64,000 nucleotides of DNA from Micromonospora saelicesensis (GTDB lineage Bacteria > Actinomycetota > Actinomycetes > Mycobacteriales > Micromonosporaceae), in contig NZ_FMCR01000007.1 of NCBI RefSeq assembly GCF_900091575.1, positions 62,001-126,000 on the forward strand. The letters run 5' to 3'. Below, piece after piece: positions 33,103-42,560 of this stretch. The notes below the pieces were generated by a model. It ran no database searches and had not been told where the DNA came from. It saw nothing but the letters and a program-made list of their open reading frames with translations. The translations under genes were made by a program, and so were the position numbers. Positions within the stretch are counted from its first letter, which is position 1. Each line of letters opens with the position of its first letter.

Positions 33103-33840
33103 TCAACCCGCGTCGCCCCGACCGCGCAGGTAGTCGTGCAGCGCGGCGCTGCCCCGCAGCCGGCGCAGGCTGCGGGTGTGCAGCTCCTGCTCGCGGCGGG
33201 CCAGCTCGGCGCGGACCCGCTGGGCGCTGCCGGTGGTCCGCAGTTCGCCCAGCACTGCGGCGATGATCTCGAAGGGGTACGCGCCCCGGCGCAGCAACGC
33301 GATGACCTGCGCCGCGCGTAGCTCCACCTCGTCGTACACCCGGTAGTTGGTGCCCGGGGTGCGGCGCGGCCGCAGCAGCTCGCGCTCCTCCCACAGCCGC
33401 AGCTGCGAGGTCCGGACCCCGACCAGGGCGGCGACCTCGCCGATGCGGGCGCCGTGGCGCGGCGCGGGCCGGGCCGCCGGTGGGCTGGCCAGCACGGTCT
33501 CGAAGGCGCCGAGCACCCGGCGGATCTCGGCGCGTTCCCGGTCCAGCTCGGCATGGCCGCCGTCGAGCGCCGCCAGGGCCGCCGGCAGGTCACCCGTGTG
33601 CACCGCCGCCATGATCTCCCGGGTACGGCTCCAGCCGTGCCCCTCGGCCAACCGCCGCGCCACGGTCAGCGCCCGGGCGTGCTCTCCGGTGAAGATCCGG
33701 TAGCCGCTCGCGGTGCGGCGCACCGGCGGCAGCACCCCCAACTCGACGTAGTTGCGCACCTGCTGCACCGAGATCCCGACGGTGGCCGCCAGGTCCACGG
33801 CACGCAACCGATCCTTCGAGGCGACGTCCACCCGAGCCAC
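33103..33840 (-). CDS. Double-HTH MerR regulator (TioE-like)
   Basis: 245 residues with two MerR-type DNA-binding domains in one chain: residues 13-80 (VDLAATVGISVQQVRNYVEL) and 131-200 (RIGEVAALVGVRTSQLRLWE). Classical MerR proteins have one and dimerise, so this may work as an internal pseudo-dimer. The C-terminus is helical and Arg-rich. The gene is divergent from a UvrA-like ATPase, the arrangement of TioE and TioU in thiocoraline producers. A 9-bp inverted repeat lies in the shared promoter. The start is GTG at 33840; a GTG 9 bp further in is possible. Confidence 0.87.
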   Translation of the reverse strand: MARVDVASKDRLRAVDLAATVGISVQQVRNYVELGVLPPVRRTASGYRIFTGEHARALTVARRLAEGHGWSRTREIMAAVHTGDLPAALAALDGGHAELDRERAEIRRVLGAFETVLASPPAARPAPRHGARIGEVAALVGVRTSQLRLWEERELLRPRRTPGTNYRVYDEVELRAAQVIALLRRGAYPFEIIAAVLGELRTTGSAQRVRAELARREQELHTRSLRRLRGSAALHDYLRGRGDAG

Positions 33841-33862
33841 CGTACCGCTTACGACGTGATTT

Positions 33863-33917
33863 GAGACTTTCCGGGGCGTACTGCTGAGCCCTCCGCTGAG
33901 ATCTCGGCGAAAGTCTC
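33863..33917. promoter_or_regulatory. Inverted repeat in the MerR/UvrA-like divergent promoter
   Basis: GAGACTTTC (33863-33871) and GAAAGTCTC (33909-33917) are perfect inverted 9-mers separated by 37 bp, with an internal GAGATCTC palindrome. The site lies between the two start codons (33840 and 33998), so a two-HTH regulator could bridge it. Assignment is inferred from position. Confidence 0.55.
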
Positions 33918-33997
33918 TACATGGGGATGAATGAGACAATGGAACCCGCCAGTGCTCGGCGGGGCAAAGTCCCGCCGCGATTCCGTGAAGGGTTCGT

Positions 33998-36292
<2,295 letters not shown>

Positions 36293-36375
36293 CACCGCTG
36301 CCCCGCTACCGGCCGGAGCACAGCCGGGACGGGTGCTTGGCACGAGCGGCTGTGGTCCGGCGGTGCCAGCGACGG

Positions 36376-36431
36376 CGGTGGTCCGGTGGCGGTGGTCCGG
36401 TGGCGGTGGTCCGGTGGCGGTGGTCCGGCGG
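36376..36431. repeat. 14-bp tandem repeat, four copies
   Basis: Unit CGGTGGTCCGGTGG repeated at 36376, 36390, 36404 and 36418; the fourth differs by one base (CGG for TGG). It fills the gap between convergent UvrA-like and phosphatase genes, 5 bp from the phosphatase stop codon. Confidence 0.9.
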
Positions 36432-36436
36432 CGGTG

Positions 36437-36856
36437 TCAGGTGACGCGGCGCAACCAGCGCCGCTGCCAGGGGGTCTCCACCGCCTTCGGGTGGTAGCCG
36501 GCCCGCACCCACGGCACCGCCCGCTCGACCGGCAGACCGTCGAGGATCGCCAGCGCGGCCAGGGCCGTTCCGGTACGACCAACCCCACCCCGACAGGCCA
36601 CCTCGACACGTTCACCGTCGTGGGCCCGTCGCAGCGCCTCCCGTAGGACGTCGAGGGCTTCGGCGCGGTCGAGCGGCACCCAGAAATCGGGCCATCGGAT
36701 CCTCCGGTGCGGCCAGGCCGGCTCCGGACCAGGTGCCAGCAGCACGGCGAAGTCGGCGGGCGACGTCGCGGCAGCGACGCGGCGTCCGCGCACCGTCGCC
36801 CCACTGGGGAGTACGAGTACGCCCGACTGCTCGGACCACGGCTGTGCGTCAGTCAC
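36437..36856 (-). CDS. Protein-tyrosine phosphatase-family protein
   Basis: 139 residues from the GTG at 36856. The phosphatase loop is CRGGVGRTG (Cys, five residues, Arg), preceded by RVEVA and followed by ALAALAILDG, with an upstream DFWVPLDRAEAL segment that carries the general-acid region. The size fits small dual-specificity-like phosphatases. The substrate is unknown, and Micromonosporaceae phosphatases of this kind have rarely been studied. It is convergent with the UvrA-like gene across a tandem repeat. Confidence 0.83.
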   Translation of the reverse strand: MTDAQPWSEQSGVLVLPSGATVRGRRVAAATSPADFAVLLAPGPEPAWPHRRIRWPDFWVPLDRAEALDVLREALRRAHDGERVEVACRGGVGRTGTALAALAILDGLPVERAVPWVRAGYHPKAVETPWQRRWLRRVT

Positions 36857-36897
36857 CCGGACATTGTGCCGCGACGCTCTGACGGATGAGCACAGAC

Positions 36898-36933
36898 AGC
36901 GCCGCCCCCGGCCGGTGGGCCGGGGGCGGCGCT
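36898..36933. terminator. Strong G/C hairpin
   Basis: Perfect 16-bp arms (36898-36913 and 36918-36933) with a 4-nt loop, about 40 bp upstream of the phosphatase start. No U-run on either side. It may stop transcription entering from the right-hand non-coding region. Confidence 0.45.
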
Positions 36934-37180
36934 GGTGTCGGTGTGCAGGTCGCCTCTCGGCGAGTGGCACGACGCGGCTCCAGCCGAACGGTATTCCGCG
37001 AAGGCAATATTAGGTGAGGCCCGGGGACACTGAGTCACACCGACACTCTCCACAACCAGCCCGCACCCCGCGATGTTCCCGCACCCCGCCGAGTCGTCCC
37101 GCCGGGTCCCCTCGCTGGCTGCACGCCGGTCGCCTCGCGACCACGACACTCGCCATCGCGCGCTTCCGCCACAACCCACG

Positions 37181-37229
37181 AGATCTTGGACAGTTTCCGT
37201 TCCGCGTGAACGGAAACTGTCCAAGATCT
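37181..37229. repeat. 49-bp perfect inverted repeat (REP/MITE-like element)
   Basis: Perfect 21-bp arms (37181-37201 and 37209-37229) beginning AGATCTTGGACAGTTTCC and enclosing a 7-nt loop. The arms are about half A/T, very unlike the surrounding G/C-rich DNA. Long perfect arms in non-coding DNA suggest a mobile or amplified palindromic element, or a processed RNA hairpin. Confidence 0.85.
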
Positions 37230-37520
37230 GCTGGCAGCCACCAACCAGACCGCGCCATCCGCCTCCGCCGGCGCGCATCCCGCTCCGGCGACGGACCATC
37301 CGGTTCCGGCGACCCCGCCATCTGCCTCCGGCGAGCACCCGCCGGCATCATGGCATCCGCCTCCGGCGAGCATCCGGCGTCGCGGCGTCCGCCCCGGGCG
37401 GGCACCCGGCGCCGCGGCATCTCCCCCCACCGGCGCCGCATCCGCTCCCAGCGGGCATCTGACGTCGCGGCATCCGCTCCCGGCGCCGCGGCGCCCGCTC
37501 CCGGTCGGCGTCGCGACGTC
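37230..37520. repeat. Degenerate short G/C repeats
   Basis: About ten imperfect units of 24-32 bp built on CATCCGCCTCCGGCGAGCA and CGTCGCGGC themes, immediately after the 49-bp hairpin. The spacing is irregular, so this is not a CRISPR array. Confidence 0.5.
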
Positions 37521-37637
37521 CGGGACCAGCGACCAGGTGCCTGCCGCACGGAAACGGAAATGCCGCTGGCCGCCTCCCCGGGTGTAGGTGCCGGTTTCGT
37601 GGTGCGGTTTATGCGGGGTTGTCAGGGCACGGAAATG

Positions 37638-37677
37638 CCGCTGGCCGGCACCCCGGGTTGCGGGTGCCGGCCAGCGG
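37638..37677 (-). terminator. Hairpin terminator of the transglycosylase-like gene (with a decayed copy beside it)
   Basis: Perfect 16-bp arms (37638-37653 and 37662-37677), 61 bp past the stop codon on the minus strand, followed by CATTTCC. A diverged copy of the same sequence, sharing GGAAATGCCGCTGGCC, lies at about 37555-37605, so the terminator seems to have duplicated. Confidence 0.6.
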
Positions 37678-37737
37678 TCGGTGTCGTGCTGTGGTCTTGC
37701 CGTGCGGTGCGGTGCTGCGGCAGTGCTGTGGTGTGGG

Positions 37738-38304
37738 TCAGCTGTTCCAGTGCTGGGCGACGAGGTCGGTGGCCTGCTGCTCCCACTGGGCGTAGGCGTC
37801 CGGGTAGGCCGACACCTGCACGGTCTGCGCGGCGTCGGTCAGCGCCATGTCCTGCCACCCGTCGACCTGCTTCAGACCCTTGAGGAACGCGGTCGTCGAG
37901 TACTCAGGGTCGGTGATCTGCTCCGGCGTACCCCAACCACTGGACGGGCGCTGCTGGAACAGGCCCAGCGAGTCGTGGTCGTTCCTGTCGCCCAGGTGAC
38001 CCAGGTTCTCCAGCTTCGACTCCTGCAGGCTCGTCGCGATCGAGATCACCGCGGCCCGCTCCGGCAGACCGGCCTTCTTGGTGGCGGCGATGATCGCCTT
38101 GACGTTGGCGGTCTGCTCGTCGTTCAGGCTGATGTGGGACTGCTCGCCCTGCGGCTTCGGCGCCGCCGACTGCACAGCAACCGCAACCGGCTTGGCATCC
38201 ACGGCCGGGGTGGCGGCGTGGGCGGCGATCGGACCGGCGAAGACACCACCGGCGAACGCGAGACCAGCAACAGACAGGACGCTCTTACGGAAGATCGTGT
38301 TCAT
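37738..38304 (-). CDS. Secreted transglycosylase-like protein
   Basis: 188 residues from the ATG at 38304, with GAAGGAGC upstream and a signal peptide (1-31, cut after AAHAA). The mature domain (about 58-188) reads as a lysozyme/transglycosylase-like helical fold: AVISIATSLQESKLENLGHL (the Glu in QESKLENL is the candidate acid), DSLGLFQQRPSSGWGTPEQI and YSTTAFLKGLKQVDGW. No wall-binding LysM or SH3 domain is present. It probably cleaves peptidoglycan glycan strands, in growth or spore germination; the reaction is inferred from the fold pattern. The upstream 700-bp repeat-rich leader region is unusual for such a small gene. Confidence 0.75.
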   Translation of the reverse strand: MNTIFRKSVLSVAGLAFAGGVFAGPIAAHAATPAVDAKPVAVAVQSAAPKPQGEQSHISLNDEQTANVKAIIAATKKAGLPERAAVISIATSLQESKLENLGHLGDRNDHDSLGLFQQRPSSGWGTPEQITDPEYSTTAFLKGLKQVDGWQDMALTDAAQTVQVSAYPDAYAQWEQQATDLVAQHWNS

Positions 38305-38476
38305 GGGGGTAGCTCCTTCGGGGGTAGAACACCCCAACCGCCAAAGGGGGACGGCGGCAAGGGTGTGAGCACCTCGTCCGGCGCTGCACGTACAAGGGGG
38401 AAAAGTTTGGGGGGTGACGCCGTGTCGGGCGTCGGGCGGCGACCTGCGAGCGGGGGGCTCGTGGCGCCGGGTCCTG

Positions 38477-38830
38477 TGTAACGACCGGCGGGCCAGGGTC
38501 ATTCCGGGGTTGGCCCACCCATCGGCACCCTCATCATGGCGGTGCCCGTAGGTCGTTCGTGGGGGTTGTAACGACCGGGGGGCCGGGGTCATTCCGGGTT
38601 GGCCCACCTGCCGGCACCCTGCCGGCACCCTCATCGTGGCGGTGCCTGCGGTCGTTCGTGGGGACTGCAACGACCGGGTGGAGGCTGGCATTCCAACCTG
38701 CGCGACCAGCCCCCAGAGGTCGGGCGGCGGGTCGGTCGTACTGCGATCGTCAGGGTATGTAACGACCCCGGCCCGGCCATGATTCCGGCCCACGAGTGCG
38801 CTCGGCCACACCCCACGAACACCCACCAAC
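38477..38830 (-). repeat. Four direct repeats of about 90-99 bp with a TGTAACGACC core
   Basis: The core TGTAACGACC (TGCAACGACC in copy 3) occurs at 38477, 38567, 38666 and 38758, i.e. 90, 99 and 92 bp apart. Copies 1 and 2 also share GGTCATTCCGG, TTGGCCCACC, GGCACCCTCATC, TGGCGGTGCC and GGTCGTTCGTGGGG; copy 2 has a short internal duplication (TGCCGGCACCC). GGTCGTT at the end of one unit pairs with AACGACC of the next, so each junction is an inverted repeat. Copies 3 and 4 are more diverged. Confidence 0.8.
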
Positions 38831-38885
38831 GGGCAAACCACCCACGCGGCGAGGCTCGTGCGACCCCAAACACCCAGGCCGGGCG

Positions 38886-38963
38886 TGATCCGCTCGGGTT
38901 CACGGAAGTCGGGGCATCCCGGACTCGCGAACGCCCGACTTCGTGAAACCCGAGTCGATCATG
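38886..38963. terminator. Long imperfect inverted repeat
   Basis: Arms of about 28 bp (38886-38914 and 38935-38963) share CTCGGGTT, CACG and AAGTCGGG in inverted order with a few mismatches. It lies 80 bp past the stop of the NarL-type regulator and may be its terminator or another palindromic element. Confidence 0.55.
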
Positions 38964-39042
38964 CCAGGCCCCGGCCCGCATGCCCGGGCCGCGATCCCGC
39001 ACGCCGGGCCGGCCGCCGTGCCCGGCCCACGAGCTGGGCGGG

Positions 39043-39687
39043 TCAGCTGCCCAGGTAGCGCAGGATTGCGAGGATTCGCCGGCTGTAGCCCGTTGTCTGC
39101 GCCAGGTCGAGTTTGTCGAAGATGGCGTTGACATGCTTCTCGACCGCGCTCTGCGAGACATGCAGCCGCTGGGCGATGGCGAGATTCGTGTGGCCCTGGG
39201 CCATCTCGTGCAACACGTCCCGTTCGCGCGGCGTGAGCCGACCGAACGGGTCGGGCCGGCCCGAGCCGGCCACCACCTGACGGACCACCTCCGGGTCGAG
39301 GGCGGTGCCTCCGGCGGCGACCCGGTCGAGTGCGTCGAGGAAGTCGTCCACCTGGGCGACCCGGTCCTTGAGCAGGTAGCCGACTCCCTCGGGACGGTCC
39401 GCGAGCAGCCGCCCGGCGTAACGCCGCTCCACGTACTGGGAGAGCACGAGGACGCCGGTGTCGGGCCACCGACGACGGATCTCCAGGGCGGCCCGTAGTC
39501 CGTCATCGGTGTGGTTGGGTGGCATCCGGACGTCGGTGACGACCACGTCGGGACGGGATCGTTCGACCGCCTCGACAAGCTGGTCGGCGGTCCCGACCGC
39601 CGCGAGCACCTCGTGGTCCTCGTCGGCGAGCAGCCGTGTCAGGCCCTCGCGGAGCAGCGTCGAGTCTTCGGCGAGGACTAGTCGCAC
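39043..39687 (-). CDS. NarL/LuxR-family response regulator
   Basis: 214 residues from the GTG at 39687, which overlaps the kinase stop by 10 bp. The receiver has Glu-Asp in VLAEDSTLL, the phospho-acceptor Asp in VVVTDVRMPPN and Lys in YLLKDRV. The C-terminal HTH is LuxR-type (LTPRERDVLHEMAQGHTNLA, IAQRLHVSQSAVEKHVNAIF). It works with the kinase encoded immediately upstream. Its targets are unknown; DedA, upstream of the kinase, is a candidate but lies in a separate transcript. Confidence 0.93.
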   Translation of the reverse strand: MRLVLAEDSTLLREGLTRLLADEDHEVLAAVGTADQLVEAVERSRPDVVVTDVRMPPNHTDDGLRAALEIRRRWPDTGVLVLSQYVERRYAGRLLADRPEGVGYLLKDRVAQVDDFLDALDRVAAGGTALDPEVVRQVVAGSGRPDPFGRLTPRERDVLHEMAQGHTNLAIAQRLHVSQSAVEKHVNAIFDKLDLAQTTGYSRRILAILRYLGS

Positions 39688-40838
39688 GGCAGCTGCGCCA
39701 GCACGGTCGTCGGACCGCCGGCAGGGCTGGTCACCAGCAGCCGGCCGTCCAGCGCGGCGACCCGACGCGCAAGCCCGGACAACCCGCGTCCGGTCGGTTC
39801 CGCCCCGCCGACGCCGTCGTCGTGTACGCGCATCCGGATCCACCCATCCCGTACTCCGATATCGACAGTGACCAGGTTAGCGGCGGCGTGTTTCGCAGCG
39901 TTGGTGAGCGCCTCGCAGGCCACGAAGTACAGCACCGTCTCGACCTGCCGCTCGGGGCGGACGGGCAGCTCGCAGCGGATCCGCACCGGCACCTCGGATC
40001 CGCGGGCGACGATGGCCAGGACCTCGCCCAGATCGCTGTCGTCCAGCGCTGACGGGTAGACCCGCCACGCCACCTCGCGCAACTCTTCGATGGCCCGCTG
40101 CACATCCTCGTGTGCCTGGGCGAGCAGTGCGTGTGTGCGGTCGGCGTCGCGGGCGCGCCGGGCCCGGCCGAGCAGCATGCCGAGGGCGACCAGCCGCTGT
40201 TGGAGGCCGTCATGCAGGTCGCGTTCGATGCGCTGCCGTTCGGCGTCGACCGCGGCGATGACCCCGGCCCGGCTGGTGGTCAGCTCGTGGACGCGCCGCG
40301 TCAGCTCCGCCCGACTTCCCGGCCCGAGCAGTCGTCGCGCCAGCCGGATGTCCAGCGCGGCGATGCTGGCGACGGCCTGGACGTTGAGCAGTAACAGCAC
40401 CGACCCGACAGCGATCTGGGACAGTGCGTCGAGGAGGGTCAGCTCTCCGCGTACCGCCGCGCGCAGCACGATCCCGGCCAGCACCACGCCGACGCCGAGC
40501 ACGGCGTACGCCAGCAGGCCGAGCATGCCGGGTAACATTCGGGCGGCCAGGTAGCCGATCTGCCGCCGGGTCGCCACGGTGTTCGGCGCGGGCAGATCCT
40601 CCCCGGCGAGCAGCCCGGCGAGGCGGCGATGTTCCATCCGCACCAGCCGCCCCCCGTACCGGTCGGTCAGGCCAGCAGCCCGACGGCCGGCCGCAGGCGC
40701 TACCACGCGCACGCTGGATGCGGCGGCCGCGACGACGAGGAAGGCGAACTCGACGGCGGCCGTCGCGATGCCGACAGCGACACCGAGCGGCAGCCGGAGC
40801 CGAGGCCACCACCTGCCGGTTCGCCGCTCCCCCACCAC
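39678..40838 (-). CDS. NarL-type sensor histidine kinase (HisKA_3)
   Basis: 386 residues from the GTG at 40838, chosen because GGAAGGCAGG lies just before it; GTG 40856 is an alternative. There are two pairs of transmembrane helices: one near 13-40, a loop of about 60 residues, and others at about 108-130 and 148-170. HisKA_3 is marked by ERQRIERDLHDGLQQRLVAL (phosphorylated His in DLHDG). HATPase follows with EALTNAAKHA and DDGVGG. Part of a fast two-component system with the regulator that overlaps it. A long in-frame extension to 41369 is antisense to DedA and was not used. Confidence 0.9.
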   Translation of the reverse strand: MVGERRTGRWWPRLRLPLGVAVGIATAAVEFAFLVVAAAASSVRVVAPAAGRRAAGLTDRYGGRLVRMEHRRLAGLLAGEDLPAPNTVATRRQIGYLAARMLPGMLGLLAYAVLGVGVVLAGIVLRAAVRGELTLLDALSQIAVGSVLLLLNVQAVASIAALDIRLARRLLGPGSRAELTRRVHELTTSRAGVIAAVDAERQRIERDLHDGLQQRLVALGMLLGRARRARDADRTHALLAQAHEDVQRAIEELREVAWRVYPSALDDSDLGEVLAIVARGSEVPVRIRCELPVRPERQVETVLYFVACEALTNAAKHAAANLVTVDIGVRDGWIRMRVHDDGVGGAEPTGRGLSGLARRVAALDGRLLVTSPAGGPTTVLAQLPCD

Positions 40839-40957
40839 CTCGCCTGCCTTCCGCACCGGGTCTGCTCCCCCTTGCTCTGCGTCATCTGACCCGCCCGCGG
40901 GCGACCCCGGGTGGCGCGTGGGGGGCAGCAGAGCAAAGGAAACCAGAAGAGGGTTGG

Positions 40958-41740
40958 CTAGCGCTCGTCCGAGGCCCAGGATCCGCTTCGGTAGAGGGTG
41001 CCGCGACCGCCCGGGTCGGGCATTCCGTTCAGTGCGCTCTGCTCGGGTTCGGTCGGCTCGGGGTTGCGGGCGGCGCGGCGGGCCTTCAGCACGCGGGACC
41101 CGACAAACCAGGCGGCCGCCGCCACGCAGACCACGATCACCACTTTCTGGAGCGTGCCGACGTAGCCCTCGACGAGGTGCCAGTTGTCGCCCAGCAGGTA
41201 GCCGGCGAGCACGAAGGTCGTGTTCCAGATCAGGCTGCCCAGCGTGGTGTAGAGCAGGAACGTGGTCACCGGCATCCGCTCCACGCCGGCCGGGATGGAG
41301 ATCAGGCTCCGGAAGATCGGGATCATCCGGCCGAAGAAGACCGCCTTCACGCCGTGCCGCAGGAACCACGCCTCGGTCCGGTCCACGTCGCTGAGCTTGA
41401 CCAGCGGAAGCCGGGAGACGATGGCGCGCATCCGGTCGCGCCCCAGGGCCGCGCCGATCAGGTAGAGCGCGAGCGCGCCCACCACCGAACCCAGCGTGGT
41501 CCAGAAGATCGCGCCGACCAGACTCATCCGTCCCTGCGCGGCGACGAACCCGGCCAGCGGCAGGATCACCTCACTGGGGATCGGCGGGAAGAGATTCTCC
41601 AACGCCACTGCCAGGCCGGCACCCGGCCCGCCGAGTCGTTCCACCAGGTCAGTGACGTAGCCGACGATCCCGTCCTGTGGTGGTTCCGCTGCGGCGGCGG
41701 GGGTTCCGGTGGCGAACACGGCGTGGGACGTTCGAATCAT
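40958..41740 (-). CDS. DedA-family membrane protein
   Basis: 260 residues with about five hydrophobic segments. The DedA/VTT signature is clear: ENLFPPIPSEVILPLAGF, then GSVVGALALYLIGAALGR, FLRHGVKAVFFGRMIPIFRS and SIPAGVERMPVTTFLLYTTL. DedA proteins are thought to flip phospholipids or polyprenyl carriers across the membrane and support proton-motive-force homeostasis and antimicrobial resistance. The C-terminal 45 residues are a charged cytoplasmic tail. Its ATG and the start of the divergent nitrilase-family gene overlap. Confidence 0.92.
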   Translation of the reverse strand: MIRTSHAVFATGTPAAAAEPPQDGIVGYVTDLVERLGGPGAGLAVALENLFPPIPSEVILPLAGFVAAQGRMSLVGAIFWTTLGSVVGALALYLIGAALGRDRMRAIVSRLPLVKLSDVDRTEAWFLRHGVKAVFFGRMIPIFRSLISIPAGVERMPVTTFLLYTTLGSLIWNTTFVLAGYLLGDNWHLVEGYVGTLQKVVIVVCVAAAAWFVGSRVLKARRAARNPEPTEPEQSALNGMPDPGGRGTLYRSGSWASDER

Positions 41741-42551
41741 GCGCCCACGTTACGAAGTCATCCTGAGAGTCGACCATGGGGCCGACCGCCCGACCGCGCG
41801 GGTCGACCACACCGGTGGGGGTGCGGAAAGCCGCACCCCGCTGCGGCTCGCCGTGGTCCAGCCGCCGTGCGTACCCCTGGATGTCGCGGCAAACGCGCGG
41901 GCGCACGCCGCCGCGGTCCGCGCGGCGCGCGCCCGGTTGGTGGTCTTTCCGGAGCTGTCGCTGACCGGGTACGAGTTGGAAGCGCCGGTCGTGTCGGTCG
42001 ACGACCCGCGGCTGGCGCCGCTGGTCGAGGCGTGCGCCGAGACGGGTGCGCTGGCCCTGGCCGGTGCGCCGGTCACCGGCGACCACATCGCGATGCTGGC
42101 GGTCACCGGTGGCGGTGCGACGGTGGCGTACCGGAAGATGTGGCTGGGGGACGCGGAGGCCCGTCGGTTCCGGCCCGGCGATGCCCCGGTCGTGCTCGAT
42201 GTGGACGGTTGGCGGGTGGGGCTGGCGATCTGCAAGGACACCGGCGTGGCCGCGCACGCGGACCGGACGGCCGCGCTCGGGATCGACGTGTACGCGGCCG
42301 GCGTCCTGGAGTTGGCGCGCGACGCCGCCGTGATAGACCAGCGGGTGCACCGGATCACCACCGCGCACCGGGTCTGGGTGGCGGTGGCGAGCTTCGCCGG
42401 GTCGACCGGCGGTGGCTACACCGAGGCGGCGGGGCGGTCGGGCGTCTGGACGCCGGACGGCGCGGAGTACGCCCGCGCGGGCACCGACCCGGGCGAGTCG
42501 GTCAGTGCCAGCCTCACGTCGCCCGACCGGGGCGGCGGCGGGCGAGGTTAG
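41739..42551 (+). CDS. Carbon-nitrogen hydrolase (nitrilase superfamily)
   Basis: 270 residues from the ATG at 41739, the first plausible start. The catalytic triad is visible: Glu in VVFPELSLTGYE, Lys in VAYRKMWLGD and Cys in VGLAICKDTG. These enzymes hydrolyse amides or nitriles through a Cys-acyl intermediate. The mature domain begins only at about residue 38 (LRLAVVQPP), so the real start may be further in or use a rare codon. No partner that would reveal the substrate is adjacent; the MOSC gene follows after 9 bp. Confidence 0.85.
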   Translation: MRPRYEVILRVDHGADRPTARVDHTGGGAESRTPLRLAVVQPPCVPLDVAANARAHAAAVRAARARLVVFPELSLTGYELEAPVVSVDDPRLAPLVEACAETGALALAGAPVTGDHIAMLAVTGGGATVAYRKMWLGDAEARRFRPGDAPVVLDVDGWRVGLAICKDTGVAAHADRTAALGIDVYAAGVLELARDAAVIDQRVHRITTAHRVWVAVASFAGSTGGGYTEAAGRSGVWTPDGAEYARAGTDPGESVSASLTSPDRGGGGRG

Positions 42552-42560
42552 GGTGACGCA

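Larger units (their letters stand above)
36934..37737. other. Repeat-rich non-coding region of about 800 bp
   Basis: No credible gene on either strand; ORFs here are compositional artefacts with Arg-rich repeat translations. The region contains a 49-bp perfect hairpin element (37181-37229), a stretch of degenerate G/C repeats built on a 'catccg-ctccggcg' theme (about 37230-37520), and two related terminator-like hairpins (37555-37605 and 37628-37677) ahead of the transglycosylase-like gene. Confidence 0.6.
38305..39042. other. 738-bp non-coding region upstream of the transglycosylase-like gene
   Basis: It holds, from right to left on the minus strand, a hairpin that probably ends the NarL-type operon (38886-38963), four related units of about 90-99 bp (38477-38830), and the promoter and leader of the transglycosylase-like gene, whose last part includes a CCGCC/GGCGG stem-loop at about 38340-38356. 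No gene is supported here. Confidence 0.6.

Noticed and set aside
36886..37017. ORF of about 43 codons across the 36898 hairpin
   Set aside because: It spans the perfect hairpin, has no ribosome binding site and has repeat-like composition.
37230..37520. Possible CRISPR array or protein-coding repeat region
   Set aside because: Repeats are degenerate with no uniform spacers, no cas genes are near, and translations are Arg-rich nonsense.
38305..38480. Cyclic di-AMP (ydaO) riboswitch before the wall hydrolase gene
   Set aside because: This riboswitch is often found before actinomycete wall hydrolases, so I looked for its conserved blocks, but I could not find them.
38477..38775. Interpretation of the 90-99-bp repeats as CRISPR
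   Set aside because: Units are direct repeats of nearly full length with no short conserved repeat plus unique spacer structure, and there are no cas genes.
40839..41369. N-terminal extension of the NarL-type kinase to 563 residues
   Set aside because: The extra residues are antisense to DedA and do not resemble a sensor domain; a ribosome binding site supports the start at 40838.
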